Of a stretch of 41,584 bases of DNA, positions 30,080 to 41,584 are shown one piece after another. Made by a program: the position numbers and the translations under genes. Source of the DNA: Plantago elongata (taxonomy: Eukaryota > Streptophyta > Magnoliopsida > Lamiales > Plantaginaceae); NCBI GenBank assembly GCA_036897095.1, contig JAYMSP010000774.1, positions 1-41,584 on the forward strand. The letters are read 5' to 3'. Numbering within the stretch: position 1 is the first letter of the stretch; each line of letters starts with the position of its first letter. The notes beneath the pieces were generated by a model. It saw nothing but the letters and a program-made list of their open reading frames with translations. It had not been told where the DNA came from and searched no databases.

Positions 30080-31459
30080 GTGTTAAGTTTATTTATTTAA
30101 TTTTTTTTTTATAGTTGTAGGGATTAAATTTAAAGTTTTTAGAATTCGAAACCATTATAATTGAGAAATTTGGCAAACCCAATTCCAAAATTTTGAAAAG
30201 TTATAAGCACTTGATTGAATTTTAATTCTTTTTGGATAATAGCTAGTTGGGCCAAATAATTTATGACAATTTACTTGACCCCAACTTGCTAACAAATCAC
30301 ATTAAGGTCCTACATTTGTTTCACTGAATTACGGACAGATCCAATGAAAGTTGATTGTTTTAGCCCAAATAAAAGAAGAAAAACGAAAAGCAAGAAAATT
30401 AAAATAAAGAAACATAATAAAAGGAACTCGAAAATCAATATATTGGATGACACTTTCGTTATTAAGAGAAACTTTAGCCGAAACATCACAAAAAGCATTC
30501 AATGTCATCACAAAGTTTGACTTTTTGACCTATATGTAATATCGGACTTTGCTCAATTCAATTTTTAGATGTAACTGTCTGTTATTGTACGAATAGAATT
30601 GGTGAATTTGTTGTTAGACCTAATTTAAGGTGTACCATCCGAAATTTTCTCGAAAAATAAAGAAAAGAGATCTCTAACGTGTATTTTCAGGATCATGGCT
30701 TTCAAATCGAGGTTTTTCCCTTGAAAATGTGATCTTCAAGGTCTCTCTACTAAAACGAAAAAATTATCTATAAAGGTACATGACATTGACTCGATGCAAT
30801 GAGGGTTGATAGCTATTTTGCCAAACAAATACATGCATATTTGTTGGTTCCTATAACGACATTGTTAAAGTATGATTGGGGGTTAAAGGACTTGAGAAAT
30901 ACTCGTAGATATTTTTGAATATTTAGATTTTCATGCACAAGTCTGGCAAGACATTGCTGACAATTAAAGATCATAGTAACGCAAGATTTAATTGCAGCTT
31001 GACATACTGAGTGTAGTGTATATTTATCTTACAAGCAAATGAAAACAGATAGTATGATTAAAGTAAATCATAGTAGAAAGAAAAATGTACTCATAGTTTA
31101 TAGTGATATCAGAAGGTGTTTTGATCGTTCAACTAATCCACTTCACCCTATTTTTAAAATACTTTGATTTACTAAGATTCTTTGAGATCTTGTAACAAAT
31201 ATCATTAGCTAAACCAATTTAACCCAAAGCTCTCGACTTTGTACCTAGATAAAATCATTCAACCCATTAACATCTTCTTTAGCTCCTTCAAGTTTTTTGT
31301 CAGTCTCCCCCGACTAACCACTTCCTCCCCATTCATGGGCCTTCTTAGCTAATCTTTCAAGATTAGTAAGTACCTCTCAAATTCCAAAGGGGATTTCTAT
31401 CAAGGTCCTCTCTTCTTCCTTATCCCGCTCTTTGCATTCTTCTTCTTTATATCTTGGGT
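30080..31459. other. Gene-free intergenic DNA
   Basis: No gene is supported. At 31090-31320 there is weak resemblance to LTR interior sequence (TTATAGTGATATCAGAAGG, then TTCAACTAATCCACTTCACC), which suggests a third, older LTR remnant in minus orientation. Confidence 0.35.
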
Positions 31460-32213
31460 GTTGTAACACAAAATTAAGACTTTGCTCAATATCGTATTCC
31501 TGATCAAGGTTAATATATGGAGGGAGGGGGTTGAATAGACTTTAAAACTTTTTGTATCTAAAACAGATTTCTCAGCAGGTATGGGTGCCAACCGGTACTT
31601 GTCTTAAATTAGAGTGTGAAAGTATTTAACAATTAAGTGACTAAATGTGTGATATTCGTGAGTAGAGATACTTTAGACATATAAGAAAGTGAAGTGTTGA
31701 AAGTAACTTGTTGAAACTAAATAAGACTTATTTATAGTGGTATTTGAAGTTGGCATAATCCTTCAACTAATCCACATAACTCTTCAAAAGGACTTGCATT
31801 TACTAATACGAAATAATGAGTTACAATACAAGATCATACTTTGGTTCCTCCAAGGGGTTTTCCTTAACATACGAAGAAGTTAAGTAATTCCTTCTTTATC
31901 CAAGGGGTTTTCCTAAGCAGTCCAGCTCAGTGGTTCCTCCCTTACAAGCATGTTAATTGTTTATGCACTAGTTCGTTGTTCAAGATCGTGTGCTTCTAGA
32001 TCACAATATTTCAGTGACTTTAAAAATGCAAAGAAACTAATTTCTTATTTAGTTTGTTTCTTTTATAAGGAGGGAAGAAAGCAGTCGGACCTAGATCGTG
32101 TGTGATTAAATGTAGCCATCAGTTTGTCTAGTATGCTTTCATACTAGGCATGAAACTACTTTCTTATAATTCATGTATTCCAAGAGAAGAAAGATTGTTT
32201 GTAGAAACGAATT
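31460..32213 (-). mobile_element. Older Sirevirus-type LTR remnant
   Basis: In minus orientation it shows the same succession as the neighbouring LTR: a TATAGTGGTATTTGAAGTTG block, then CTATTCAACCCCCTCCCTCC, and an end in TTACAACA at 31460. Its upstream part is cut off at 32213, where the newer LTR begins, so the younger element most likely inserted into this one. Confidence 0.5.
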
Positions 32214-33645
32214 TGTTTGGTCCAGTTAACAACAAAGGAAAAGACGAGAGGGGAGGGGGGGGGGGGGAATAGTCTTATCAAACTTCGTCGATAAACAGTC
32301 TTTCTCAGAAACTGGGAATTTTCGAAACTTAAATTCAGAGAGCGGAAGACTTTAAGCGATAGATAAATGTGATTGTGCTTTGCAGTAATAATGTGTGTGT
32401 GTGTGTGATGCTGGAAAGTAAGTACAATAAAGTAAATAACACAACAGTTTATAGTGGTGTCTGGAGGTGGCGTAATCCTCCAACTAATCCACTCGGCCTT
32501 TCTGAGACCTGAAATTCACTAGAACAGATAATTGAGTTCACCTTACAATAAATCCTATTCTAAGATCCCTACAAACAAATGATTCCCAACAAAATATCCC
32601 CCCTGAGTTTTTCCCTAGCTCCTCGAGCCAAGTACATCTTGTACTCAAGATAACCTTGGAGCTTTTCCTTGATTTCCCAAACCAAGTACTTCCTGTACTC
32701 CACGCCTTGATGGTGTTGGTTATATATTGATTGTCAGGTAAGCTTCTCTTATAACTTTTCAGCTATGTTTACAAAGAGCCTGAAGAGATTACACTACTTG
32801 ATATACTTATTTAGTATATATGGTAGGTTCTCCTTTCTGACCCAAGTAACTTCAGAAAGGGTATCCGAAAGTTCAACTCTTTCACGAATAACAATCTATT
32901 GTTATAGGTTCAGGACACTTAGAACTACTAGTGATTCTTCGAGCTTGTTAGTCTCAACAGTAAGCTTGGAGAATGGTAGTAAAAATGTTTGACAGAATAA
33001 TTGTTTGATATGTAGATATGAATGTAGTTCGTGTGTGTATTTCTCAGCTTTTAAGTGGTGATATTTATAGATGAATTTGAGCCGTTTGAATAGTGTCCGT
33101 TGGACCTTCTCAAAATTCAATCCGTTGATATCTCGAAATGAGTACTCTGAAGTCCCTATCTCGTTTTTTTTTAGAGAGGACTATGCATCGATCGACTTTC
33201 CAGCCGGTGTAATTAATGCACTGTATTATTTCTTGTCCTGTAGTCTTAACGTACACATGAGCCTTTCTGAAAGCTAGCATGCTCCTTGACTCGATGATGT
33301 CATATGTTCAAAGACATGTTATGTGAAATATTTGCACTATACAATATGCTTTCTGATCATAGTCTATCTGAGGAGACTAACCCTTATGTCTTCATCAAAC
33401 TTGTGCAATCTGCAGTCTTCAAATCTTCGATTAAAATCCATTGCTATGATCCTTCTTCATGGCCTTCTCAAAATATAAAATTACATTTAGTGACCTGAAA
33501 ATCCTAATACAAGTTTAACTAGACTAACATACTAAGTGATTTCCTCTTTTACAATGTTCAAGTGAACTAAGATTACTAGTCACCTTTCTGTGCTAAAGAT
33601 AAGTCACATGGTGATTGATCAAAAATACTACAGATATACCTAACA
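32214..33645 (-). mobile_element. 3' LTR of the right-hand Sirevirus-like element
   Basis: On the minus strand it starts TGTTAGGTATATCTG directly after a polypurine tract and ends GGACCAAACA, 1432 bp later. A run of 13 G (32255-32267, + strand) belongs to the GGGGGGTGAATAG-type motif typical of this LTR group. A short GT microsatellite sits at 32391-32407. The solo LTR at 20954-22245 matches it in inverted orientation. Confidence 0.82.
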
Positions 33646-33647
33646 AA

Positions 33648-33660
33648 TTTCCCCCTTTTT
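33648..33660 (-). other. Polypurine tract (plus-strand primer site)
   Basis: AAAAAGGGGGAAA on the minus strand lies 2 nt before the LTR start. An AAAAGGGGGA-type tract ending against TTGTTAG is a hallmark of Sireviruses, where it primes second-strand DNA synthesis. Confidence 0.75.
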
Positions 33661-34036
33661 GATAAGTCAACCATGACTATCTTAAAGTCCTATTACAAAC
33701 ATGGAAGTGAAAAAAATCCATAACTTAATCATTTTAAATGATATTCAATCAGATAAATTAAGTGCAGAAAGTAAACATCAACCAAATCACAAGGAGTGAT
33801 CTTTGCTGACAAGTTATCTTCTTATAAATGATTTCTGAGAGTATGATCATCAGAAAGAACTATTACATAACATAAGATAACTTTTACATATGTATTACAA
33901 AGAAATATAGTTAACAGAATTACAAAAACTACTAAGTAAATTAGGACAACATGAGAAACCAAGCTCCAAGTAAACATCATAAAATACTTGTCTTCAAGTC
34001 TTCAAAATTAACTTAGATTCAGATACCTCAAGTTCT
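33661..34036 (-). other. 3' untranslated region between ORF3 and polypurine tract
   Basis: About 375 bp of AT-rich sequence follow the last ORF3 stop. I see no coding potential and no separate element in it. Confidence 0.5.
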
Positions 34037-37000
34037 TCAACACCTTCTTAGATCAATGGGTGTCAACCTCTTGCAGTCTTCAGCATAATCATAGAGTAAA
34101 CTTCTGACGGAGAGCTCTGTCTTTCTGGCTAGCTCACAAACTTCCTTATAAGTTTTGGCAAGGTCTTTGTTAGATTTAACAAAGTTCTTGACCCAAAGGT
34201 ATTTATCCCATACCCATGCCTGGTTTACCTTTAGCAGTGACAACTGATGATACTTGTAATCTCCTCCAAGTATACAATGTCATCCATGTATTGTTCCTTC
34301 GTCATATAAAATGATTCATAAGGTTCAACTCCTAGTTTGTTATGTTTGCTAAGAGAACCATCCAATTTTCTGGTCTTGTGAATCTCATCAGGCTTGGGAT
34401 AAGGACAGATGAAATCCAATGGCTTTTTCATAGCCTCAGTCCTAACATAAACCTCAAAATCAAGACACTTATGAGTATTTGCTGGATTTAGCAGTGTCGG
34501 CTTATTGGTTCTCCATGCCATCATTTGATTGTAAATAGGTTCTGGAAACTTCTTGTTCAGTAGAAAATGATGTAGCTCAAGTATCTAGGAACCATTCTGA
34601 AGATGTATGCATCTATAGGATGATTGGTTGTCATTAGTCTTGACATACTCAATCTGGGCAGCAAATGGTCTTTCTTTTTCTTTCTCTTGAACTCTACCAA
34701 ACTGTAAGTCCATGTGTCCCTTTATGTTCAGGCCTTTCTCTAGTTCTACTTGCTTTCTGGGGGTTTTGCTAGAAGATCCACCTTGGATCGACTTGGTGTT
34801 CCCAAAAGGAGTTATAGCAGTGATTGGTTGAGCAGCCAATGGTGGTTCAGGTAGGCTACCCACTTTCCTTCTCTTCTGAAGTGGATGCTCAAATGTGTCA
34901 GTCTCATCATCATCATTGAAGTTTTTAATTGGATACTTATAGGTTTTATGACCTTGGAATTCTCCTTCCTCCTTTTCTTTTTGTTTAGAAGGCTTATCTC
35001 CTTCATCTATAACAAGGGCCTTGGAGGCCCTAGTTACTATACTTTTAAGCCTCGTTGATGTTCTAAATCTGGTTTCTGGAACCACGAGTTCCTCACAAGG
35101 TGTGTCCTTTTTATGGAACTTGACTTGTGGAGGGAGGTAATTGTTTTCTCTTCCTTCCTCTACCTCTCTGGGTAGGTTGACTCTCTTCCCCCATAGCCAT
35201 GAGTGACTGACTCAAACTTACGTAAGAATGAGAAAGCGACTCAAAGTTCTTCTGTAGATTGTCATGAACTTGGACAAGCTTCTGGACTTCATTCCTGAGC
35301 TCTTGATTTTCTCTAAGGAGTACCTTCTCCTTTTGGTTCAGCTCTTCAAGTGGACGGTAGATAGCTTCTGATTTTTTAATATCATATTGAGCTTCTTCAA
35401 GCGATTTGTTGGCGTTGTTGCAGTCTTCATCCCGGACCATGCCTAGATCTTTCTGAGACAATGCAATGCTAGTGGCTCTGTGTAGCAAGAACTTAGCTAT
35501 CAGCTTAAGATCAGATGGTACAAGTGAAAGTATCTGGGAATCTTCAACAACTAGCTTAGAACACAGCTTAGCAAACACAATACTTCTTCCAAGAAATTTG
35601 CCATCTCTGGCAGTAACGGCTGGTGATGAGAAGATGTGCGGAGCAAGAAATTCTCTCTTGTAATGGGTGAGAAGAAATACATCCTCTTCTGGAGCCATAT
35701 CATGTGTCTCATCATCGTCAGTGCTTACAAGGATATGATCTTCTTGATGAATATTGTCGAGCTTAGCAACCATTTTGCCATTTCCCTTGGTGTTGGCTTT
35801 CTGAGATGATGGTAAAATTTGCTTATCTGATGCACCCTTAGCATCATACTCGTCTATCACCAGAGTGTCCAACTCTGCAGCCATGGCATTGATGTATTTC
35901 TACAGTTGTAGCTTTTCATCAAGAAGTGTCTTCTCCTTGGCATTTTCTGCCTCAATCATCAGTAATTGGGCTTCCTTAGCTTCAATCAGAGATTGGTACT
36001 CTTGACTGAGCTTTCTTTCTTCTTCCAACATTTTCTTGAGTCTTGTGACTCTGGATTCAACAGCCTTAAGTTCTTCAGAGGGATCGGCTTGTTGATTTTG
36101 ATCATTTGAAATCTGTTGGTCTTGTTGGTCAGTTGGAGGTGGTGATTTATGTGATGATGGTGGGTCTCTTTGAGTAGAGTCTTGGGCAGGTGGAGTCCCT
36201 CTTCCGGCATTTCCATGTGCCATTCCACCAGTCCCAGGTGAAGGACTATCACCATCTGCATCATCAGAAGCATTGTTGTTATCACCGCCTTCTGGATGTT
36301 CAGGAGAGGAAACTTCATCATTCTCATCAATTTCTTCCTCTTCATCTGAAACCAGGTTAATTGCAGTGGGAAGTGTAATCTGTTGGCCGTTTACTTCCTC
36401 TTGCTATGAGGGATAAACTCTGAGTGTTTGGGGCAGTGTAGGAACCAGTGTCATCTGCCTTCTGGTATATTCATTAGCAGCAATGAAGGTATCCATCAGC
36501 TTCTTCCCAACATCATATGTGAATTCTTCATGCATCAACATATTGTGAGAATAATCCTCAATAGGAAACATTGCATGGGCGTAATTCTCTAGATCAAAGG
36601 CTCTAGCCCTTCTTTCTTTGTGGTCAATGACCTTATCAAGCTCCGTTAGATTAGCCTTTCTGAGCTTTTGCCGTTGCCTAAAGCATCTGAGAACAAAGAA
36701 GTCTAAGTGTTTTTGAGCATACATTTGTATCCAAACTAGGCTCATTTACTTGGACCTCAGGAGCAACCGGTGCTTCAGATACCGTGGTCAGTGGAGTGGC
36801 TGCTTCCTCTTCAACCAATCTTTCTTCTCGAGCCTGAGAATAAAAATCAAATCATAATGCTTAGAAATATTCTACATAAAGGTGTTGGAAATATATGTTT
36901 CTGAGAGTTTCACTTACTCCCAAGTTAGGAAGCTCAGAATCAATTCTTTCAGAAACTTGAGTAGTCTCTGGCAACCTTTCCGGAGACTTAGCCAATTCAA

Positions 37001-39137
37001 CCGTGTCTATTTCCATAGGTGATGTGGAGGTTGCAACAGTGTCCTCAGTCACCTTTTTCTTTAGAATGAACCTATTCGAAGAAGCAAAGTATTTGATTAA
37101 GCAAGTTGATTCTTACAAGTTATTCATAAAGAAAATGGTTCTTATTTTACATACCTCCACAACGGAAGGTTCAGAAACAATTTCTTCAGAAGGTGTTTCA
37201 ATCTCTGGAATCTCTTGTGTTTGTGGTGTTTCCACCACTTCAACTACTTTCTCAGTTGGAGCCTGTATAGAGACAATTATGAAGTTAGAAACACAAGAAT
37301 TGTAACTAAGTACAAATTTATTTTATTTCAGAGATAATTGACTACCTGTTCCACAGGCTCTGGTTCTTGTGTTGCTGAGGTTGAAGGAACCTCTTCTTCA
37401 TTTAGAGGGGTGGGTACAATTTCTTCCCCCTGTTGTGATGTCTCCATGAAAGCCTGTAAAAAAAGAAGTTTATGAGTAACTAGTTTAACATTAATTCAAA
37501 TGTTTCACAAGTTAGATATACACTAATCTTGTTACATGTGTATCTTCAGGCATGTTGGCTACCAATTCATTGCTTGAAGTTTCTGGTACTTCGGACCTTT
37601 CCTCTGGTTGAACATTCTAAGTTCCTATCTCAGAAGGTTGAGGAACCTGCTCAGGTGCAGGAATTTCTTGAGCAATCAAGTATGCTGACAACTTGAATGT
37701 GAAAGCAATGTCAGAATCTTCCATCATTCTGTCATCCTCCTCCAAGCCTTCTTTTGCCTGTTGGGGTGTGACATCTTCAATTGACCTCTCTAGGATTGCA
37801 TCTTCTGCAACCTTAGCTTTCTGGGTCAGAGAAGTTGAGCTAGAGGCTCCACCATGAGGCTCTATCCGTGATCTCTTGAGTACCATTTTGAAGTGGCACA
37901 TCATCCTCTGTGTCAATATCAATGTCCGGGACAGACTTATCAATTTGATTGAACTCATTCATAGATAGCTCTGGCATCTTGCCTAAGATCAAGGATCTCC
38001 TTTGGATCTCCTTTCTGAGCTGGAGTCCTTCTGGACTGGAAGGGGTCGTTGGGCTTCAACATCTTGTGTTGCCCTTTCTGGTTGAGGAGTGTCATCAATG
38101 ACAAGTTGTGTCCTCTTCCTTGCCGTAGGTTTATTGGTCCTTAGTTTCTTAGCAATTTGGACCTCAACCTGTATCTCTTCAGATACCCCTTCTCCCTGAG
38201 CAACAACCTCATCTTTGGCAACCTTCTTCAGGGCTTCCTCATGAGCGTATCGGTACATGGTGTTGGTCACTGGGATGTCAATGTGCTCTCTGAGCACAAC
38301 TCCTCATTTCTCTAAAATGTAGCAATTTTTCAGACCATAGTGCATATTTGACTTGGTGTTAGCACGACCTTTGACGATTTTGGGTTCAAACTCATTGACC
38401 CTGTTCACAAACTTAATGAAGAGATATTTTCCCCAATTGAAGAGGTTATCTCTATCATTAACTCTTTGTAGAGAATGACCATTATCATCTATCTCTCCAG
38501 ACTTATCTGGTCAATGCCTCCTTTGTTGCCATCTAAGCATTGTGAAGGATGCTGGCCAGCACATTCCAGTGCCCAAAGAGGTGTCTTGTTCTGATGTCTC
38601 CCATAATGAAAGAAGAGGGGAACTCCTAAATCTTGTCATTCACTGTTTCTTCATACAACACTCTGACACATGTATTCACAGTCTTGTCTCTCGTGTTAGT
38701 CTCATAAGATGTCCCATGATTTCTAAGACGAAAGATCTTGCAGAAAGAGTCACAATTAAGATGTATTTCTACACCTTGAACCTGAGATTTGATGAACGTT
38801 TCCTCGACATTGTTCACAATCTTGGTATATACTTGGGAAGAGTTGTAAAACTTTAAGACATCAACTGGAGACAATCCAGTAGGAGCAGCACAGAGGAACT
38901 TCTTGATGTGAGTCTTGGATAGCATCTTCACCACCAAGTTCTTGTCTAGTGTGGAAGAAATAGCCACATTCAAATATTTTTCAACCATATGTGGTCCCCA
39001 ATTCATTTTGAGGCTGGAGGTCCAGTCCTCTGGGTTGAAATTACCCAGCAAGCGTTTGTTCAACACTTGCCTAACTTTTTCTCCTTACTTTTCAGTAGAA
39101 GAAGCGGTCGCAACTGAGTTCTTGGAAGAGGTCCCAT
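34037..39137 (-). pseudogene. ORF3 (env-like / captured gene) of the Sirevirus-like element, right copy
   Basis: This is the fuller copy, with roughly 1,550 codons' worth of ORF3. Exon 1 runs from 39137 to a donor matching the left copy near 37540; then come 37453-37346 (108 bp), 37262-37155 (108 bp), 37071-36918 (154 bp, 1 nt too long) and an exon from 36833. The N-terminal domain (39066-38626) matches the left copy. From 36745 to 35111 one frame is open except for two stops (36404-36406, 35900-35902). It encodes VSDEEEEIDENDEVSS, a Pro/Gln-rich stretch, two coiled-coil stretches (VTRLKKMLEEERKLSQEYQS; later LLRENQELRNEVQKLVQVH) and a basic RGRGRKRK. After a 1-nt shift near 35120 it continues to 34231 and, after another, to 34037. 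No clear membrane segment or signal peptide is seen, which argues against a true envelope. It is inactive as it stands. Confidence 0.6.
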
Positions 39138-40103
39138 CTCTTATATAGATTACTGAGTAAGATTAGAGAAGAAGTGCTTAAATTCGAGAGAAATTAGTCT
39201 ATCTTTTCATAAGACTAAGCAGACAACAGATGATTAACATATGGTTTTGCAGAAAACTTAGAGAGTTTTTGATGTTTTGATGCAAGTGAAAATTTTGGAT
39301 TTGGTAAAACTGTTTGTCTCTTACTAGAATCCTTTATATATAGTAAGATAGTATTACATAGATACAACATACATACAGAAATTCATATGTGTATCTGTGT
39401 ACATTGCGTCGACGTGGTATATATTTCTACTTTGCATTAAATGCGAAGTGGGCCATGACTATTTTTGCAACATGCATTACTTGCCAAGATTTAAACTCAC
39501 CCGTTGAGATCAAACGTTTATTCATCAAGGGCCATAGTTGAATATCTTTACAATGATATCAATCAACAAATGTTCCCGTGTCCACTAAATGAATTTTGGC
39601 AATATGTATCCACAAGTCACTGTTAGTGTGAGAAACTAGAAACCTTTGGTCTTATCATTTTCAGAGAGCAAGTCTTGTTTAATGTTACTTATCATTTAAA
39701 TGGTAAAAATACAAAACCCTAGACATGTTTGATTCTCATAAATATGTACTTTGCTAGACTATTAGTTCTCACATAATTCATGACTTTAACTGATTTTTAG
39801 AATTCCTGTTTCAAAGATTACCACTGGATATTGACCTGTCCATAATATTTGAGTTCTAGTTTTATATACTTATGGACTATATACCAACCTATCTTTCTGG
39901 ACTTTTATTTCCAGAAGATCTTGGGCTTTCTGAGTCATAAGTCTCAGAAACCTTTTTCATGTAGGTTATCTGAATACCCGTTTTAGAAACATGTTTCCTT
40001 TTTCTCTGATTCTTACATAATCTTTTAGAGATTTAGAACTTTTTCAGTTCTATGGCAACTCCATTAACCCTAGACTATGTCTTAGGGTTAAAAACCTACT
40101 TTC
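39138..40103 (-). promoter_or_regulatory. Pol-ORF3 spacer with TATA box, right copy
   Basis: Equivalent to 2211-3127 of the left copy. TATATATAAA reads on the minus strand at 39342-39333, 205 bp ahead of the ORF3 ATG. Unlike the left copy, this leader contains ATG triplets. No gene is seen. Confidence 0.4.
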
Positions 40104-41584
40104 CTAGAGTGGCTTAGTGAAGATATCTACAATTTGATTTTCAGTCTCAACTTTTAGAATCTCTATATTGTCTTTCTCAACATGGTCTCTGATGAAGTGG
40201 TGTCTAACATCAATGTGCTTAGTTCTAGCATGGAACTTTGGATTCAGAGTAATCGTAATAGCACTTGTGTTGTCACAGAAAATGGGAGTTTTCTCTTCAT
40301 TGAGTCCATAGTCTCTGAGTTGTTGTTGTACCCATAGTATCTGAGTAGCACAACAACTAGCAACAATATATTCAACCTCTATGGTAGAAGTAGCAATTGA
40401 GTTTTGCTTCTTGCTAAACCATGAGATAAGTCTAGTTCCCAGAAACTGACAAGTTCCTGAAGTAATTTTCCTATCAAGCATTGATCCAGCATAGTCAGCA
40501 TCTGAGTAGCCAACTAAATTCAATCCACTTTCTTTAGGATACCAAAGTCCAACTTCTACAGTACCTTTGACATACCTTAATATTTGATAGCAATGTTGTA
40601 GTGTGATTGCATAGGATTTGTCTGAAATCTAGCACACACACCAACTGTATATTGAATATCAGGTCTGCTTGCAGTAAGGTAGAGAAGTGAACCTATCAAC
40701 TCCCTATACTTATGTTCTCCAACACTCTTATCAGTTTCAGTATAAGTCATTTTGGTTCTTATGCTCATAGGTATCTTGGCATTCTTTTCAGATGGCTTTA
40801 GATTGAACTTGTTGAGCATATCATTTGCATACTTTGTTTGACTAATGAATTTTCTATCATTGAGTTGCTTGACTTGCAATCCTAGGAAATAATTCAATTC
40901 TCCCATCATGCTCATCTCAAATTTGCTCTTCATGAGATCAGCAAAGTCATCACAAAGTTGTTTGCCTTTAGATCCAAATATAATGTCATCAACTTATACT
41001 TGAACTAAAAGTAGTTTCGCATCATGGTTTATGGTACACAAAGTTTTATCGACTTCACCTTTCTTAAAACCACTTTCCAAAAGGTATTTGGTCAAAGTGT
41101 CATACCATGCTCTTAGAGCCTGTTTCAGTCCTTACAAAGCTTTTTGTAACTTTTAGACCATCTTACTTACTGAGGAAACTTCAAAGCCTAGTGGTTGATC
41201 AACATAGACTTCCTCAACGAGCTCACAATTCAGAAATGCACTTTTAACCTCCATCTAGTAAACTTTAAAGTCATTATGACCTGCAAAGGCTAGAAATAGT
41301 CTGATTGCATCCAATCTTGCAACTGGTGCATATGACTCATCAAAGTCAAAGCCTTCAGTCTGGGTAAATCCCTTGGCAACCAACCTTGCTTTATTTCTGG
41401 TTATTTAACCAGACTCATTCATCTTGTTTCTGAAATCCCACTTAGTTCCAATCACAAATATTCCTTCTACAAATGGAACTTGTTTCCAGACCTTGTTTAT
41501 CTCATATTGATCCAACTCTTCTTGCATTGCAGAGATCTAGTCTTGATCCTTTAATGCATCTTCAATAGTCTTAGGTTCAATGTT
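40104..41584 (-). pseudogene. copia reverse transcriptase and RNase H, right copy, runs off the window
   Basis: The minus strand begins at the edge with the NIEPKTIEDAL segment and carries RT up to about 40934, then connection and RNase H domains (40933-40577, 40523-40104). RNase H motifs FCDNTSAI and KHIDVRHHFIRDHVEK are present. Many stops occur in RT. One replaces the tyrosine of the catalytic YVDD (stop at 40996-40994), and RNase H ends early at TKPL. It is dead as a polymerase. Its upstream part (gag, protease, integrase) would lie beyond 41584. Confidence 0.87.

Larger units (their letters stand above)
32214..41584 (-). mobile_element. Sirevirus-like Ty1/copia element, right copy (3' part)
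   Basis: Reading leftward from the edge: RT, RNase H, spacer with TATA box, ORF3 with introns, polypurine tract and 3' LTR. It is the inverted partner of the element at 1-5280 and supplies the 3' half which that copy lacks. The 5 bp next to the LTR end (GAATT at 32209-32213) would be one half of the target duplication; the other half lies outside the window. Confidence 0.85.

Noticed and set aside
34585..36745. ORF3 segments as separate host genes
   Set aside because: They lie between pol and the polypurine tract, in element orientation, with shared frame or simple 1-nt shifts between segments.

Overview
The window is nuclear DNA from a flowering plant, almost certainly a eudicot. It is AT-rich, its genes have many GT..AG introns, and it carries Ty1/copia retrotransposons of the Sirevirus type, small inverted-repeat transposons and two recognisable plant genes. 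I see no bacterial operon, CRISPR array, rRNA or intact tRNA gene. The exact species cannot be read from the sequence.

Layout. (1) Positions 1-5280, + strand: the 5' part of a decayed Sirevirus-like element, with the last bases of its 5' LTR, a primer binding site, a gag fragment joined directly to reverse transcriptase/RNase H, and a long third ORF (ORF3) after pol. (2) 5935-26366, - strand: an apparently intact 18-exon gene for a chloroplast acyl-activating enzyme of the AAE15/AAE16 type (725 residues). Its introns hold a solo LTR with target duplication, a retroposon with 14-bp duplications, a Tourist-like MITE, hAT-like GC-rich islands, tandem repeats and palindromic minisatellites. (3) 27299-29045, + strand: an apparently intact 3-exon glucan endo-1,3-beta-glucosidase (GH17 plus X8/CBM43), divergent from the AAE gene across about 930 bp. 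(4) 29046-31459: intergenic DNA with a perfect 48-bp hairpin and another 23-bp palindromic array. (5) 31460-41584, - strand: an older LTR remnant interrupted by a second copy of the Sirevirus-like element (3' LTR, polypurine tract, ORF3, RNase H, RT), which runs off the right edge.

The two retroelement copies face each other, so the two host genes sit inside a roughly 31-kb interval bounded by a 4-5 kb imperfect inverted repeat.

The best candidate for something little described is ORF3. It lies between pol and the 3' LTR, spans about 5.1 kb in the right copy, and in both copies has a TATA box about 200 bp upstream plus several short introns, all phase 0, with exons of 36, 36 and 51 codons. 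It encodes an N-terminal domain like that of 'putative plant transposon protein' entries, an acidic/proline-rich middle and a coiled-coil C-terminal part with basic clusters. This looks like either an env-like Sirevirus gene expressed by splicing, or a captured host gene carried with its promoter and introns. Both copies here are broken by stops and frameshifts.

The two host genes have no obvious shared pathway (plastid fatty-acid activation; cell-wall/callose hydrolysis). They are simply neighbours.
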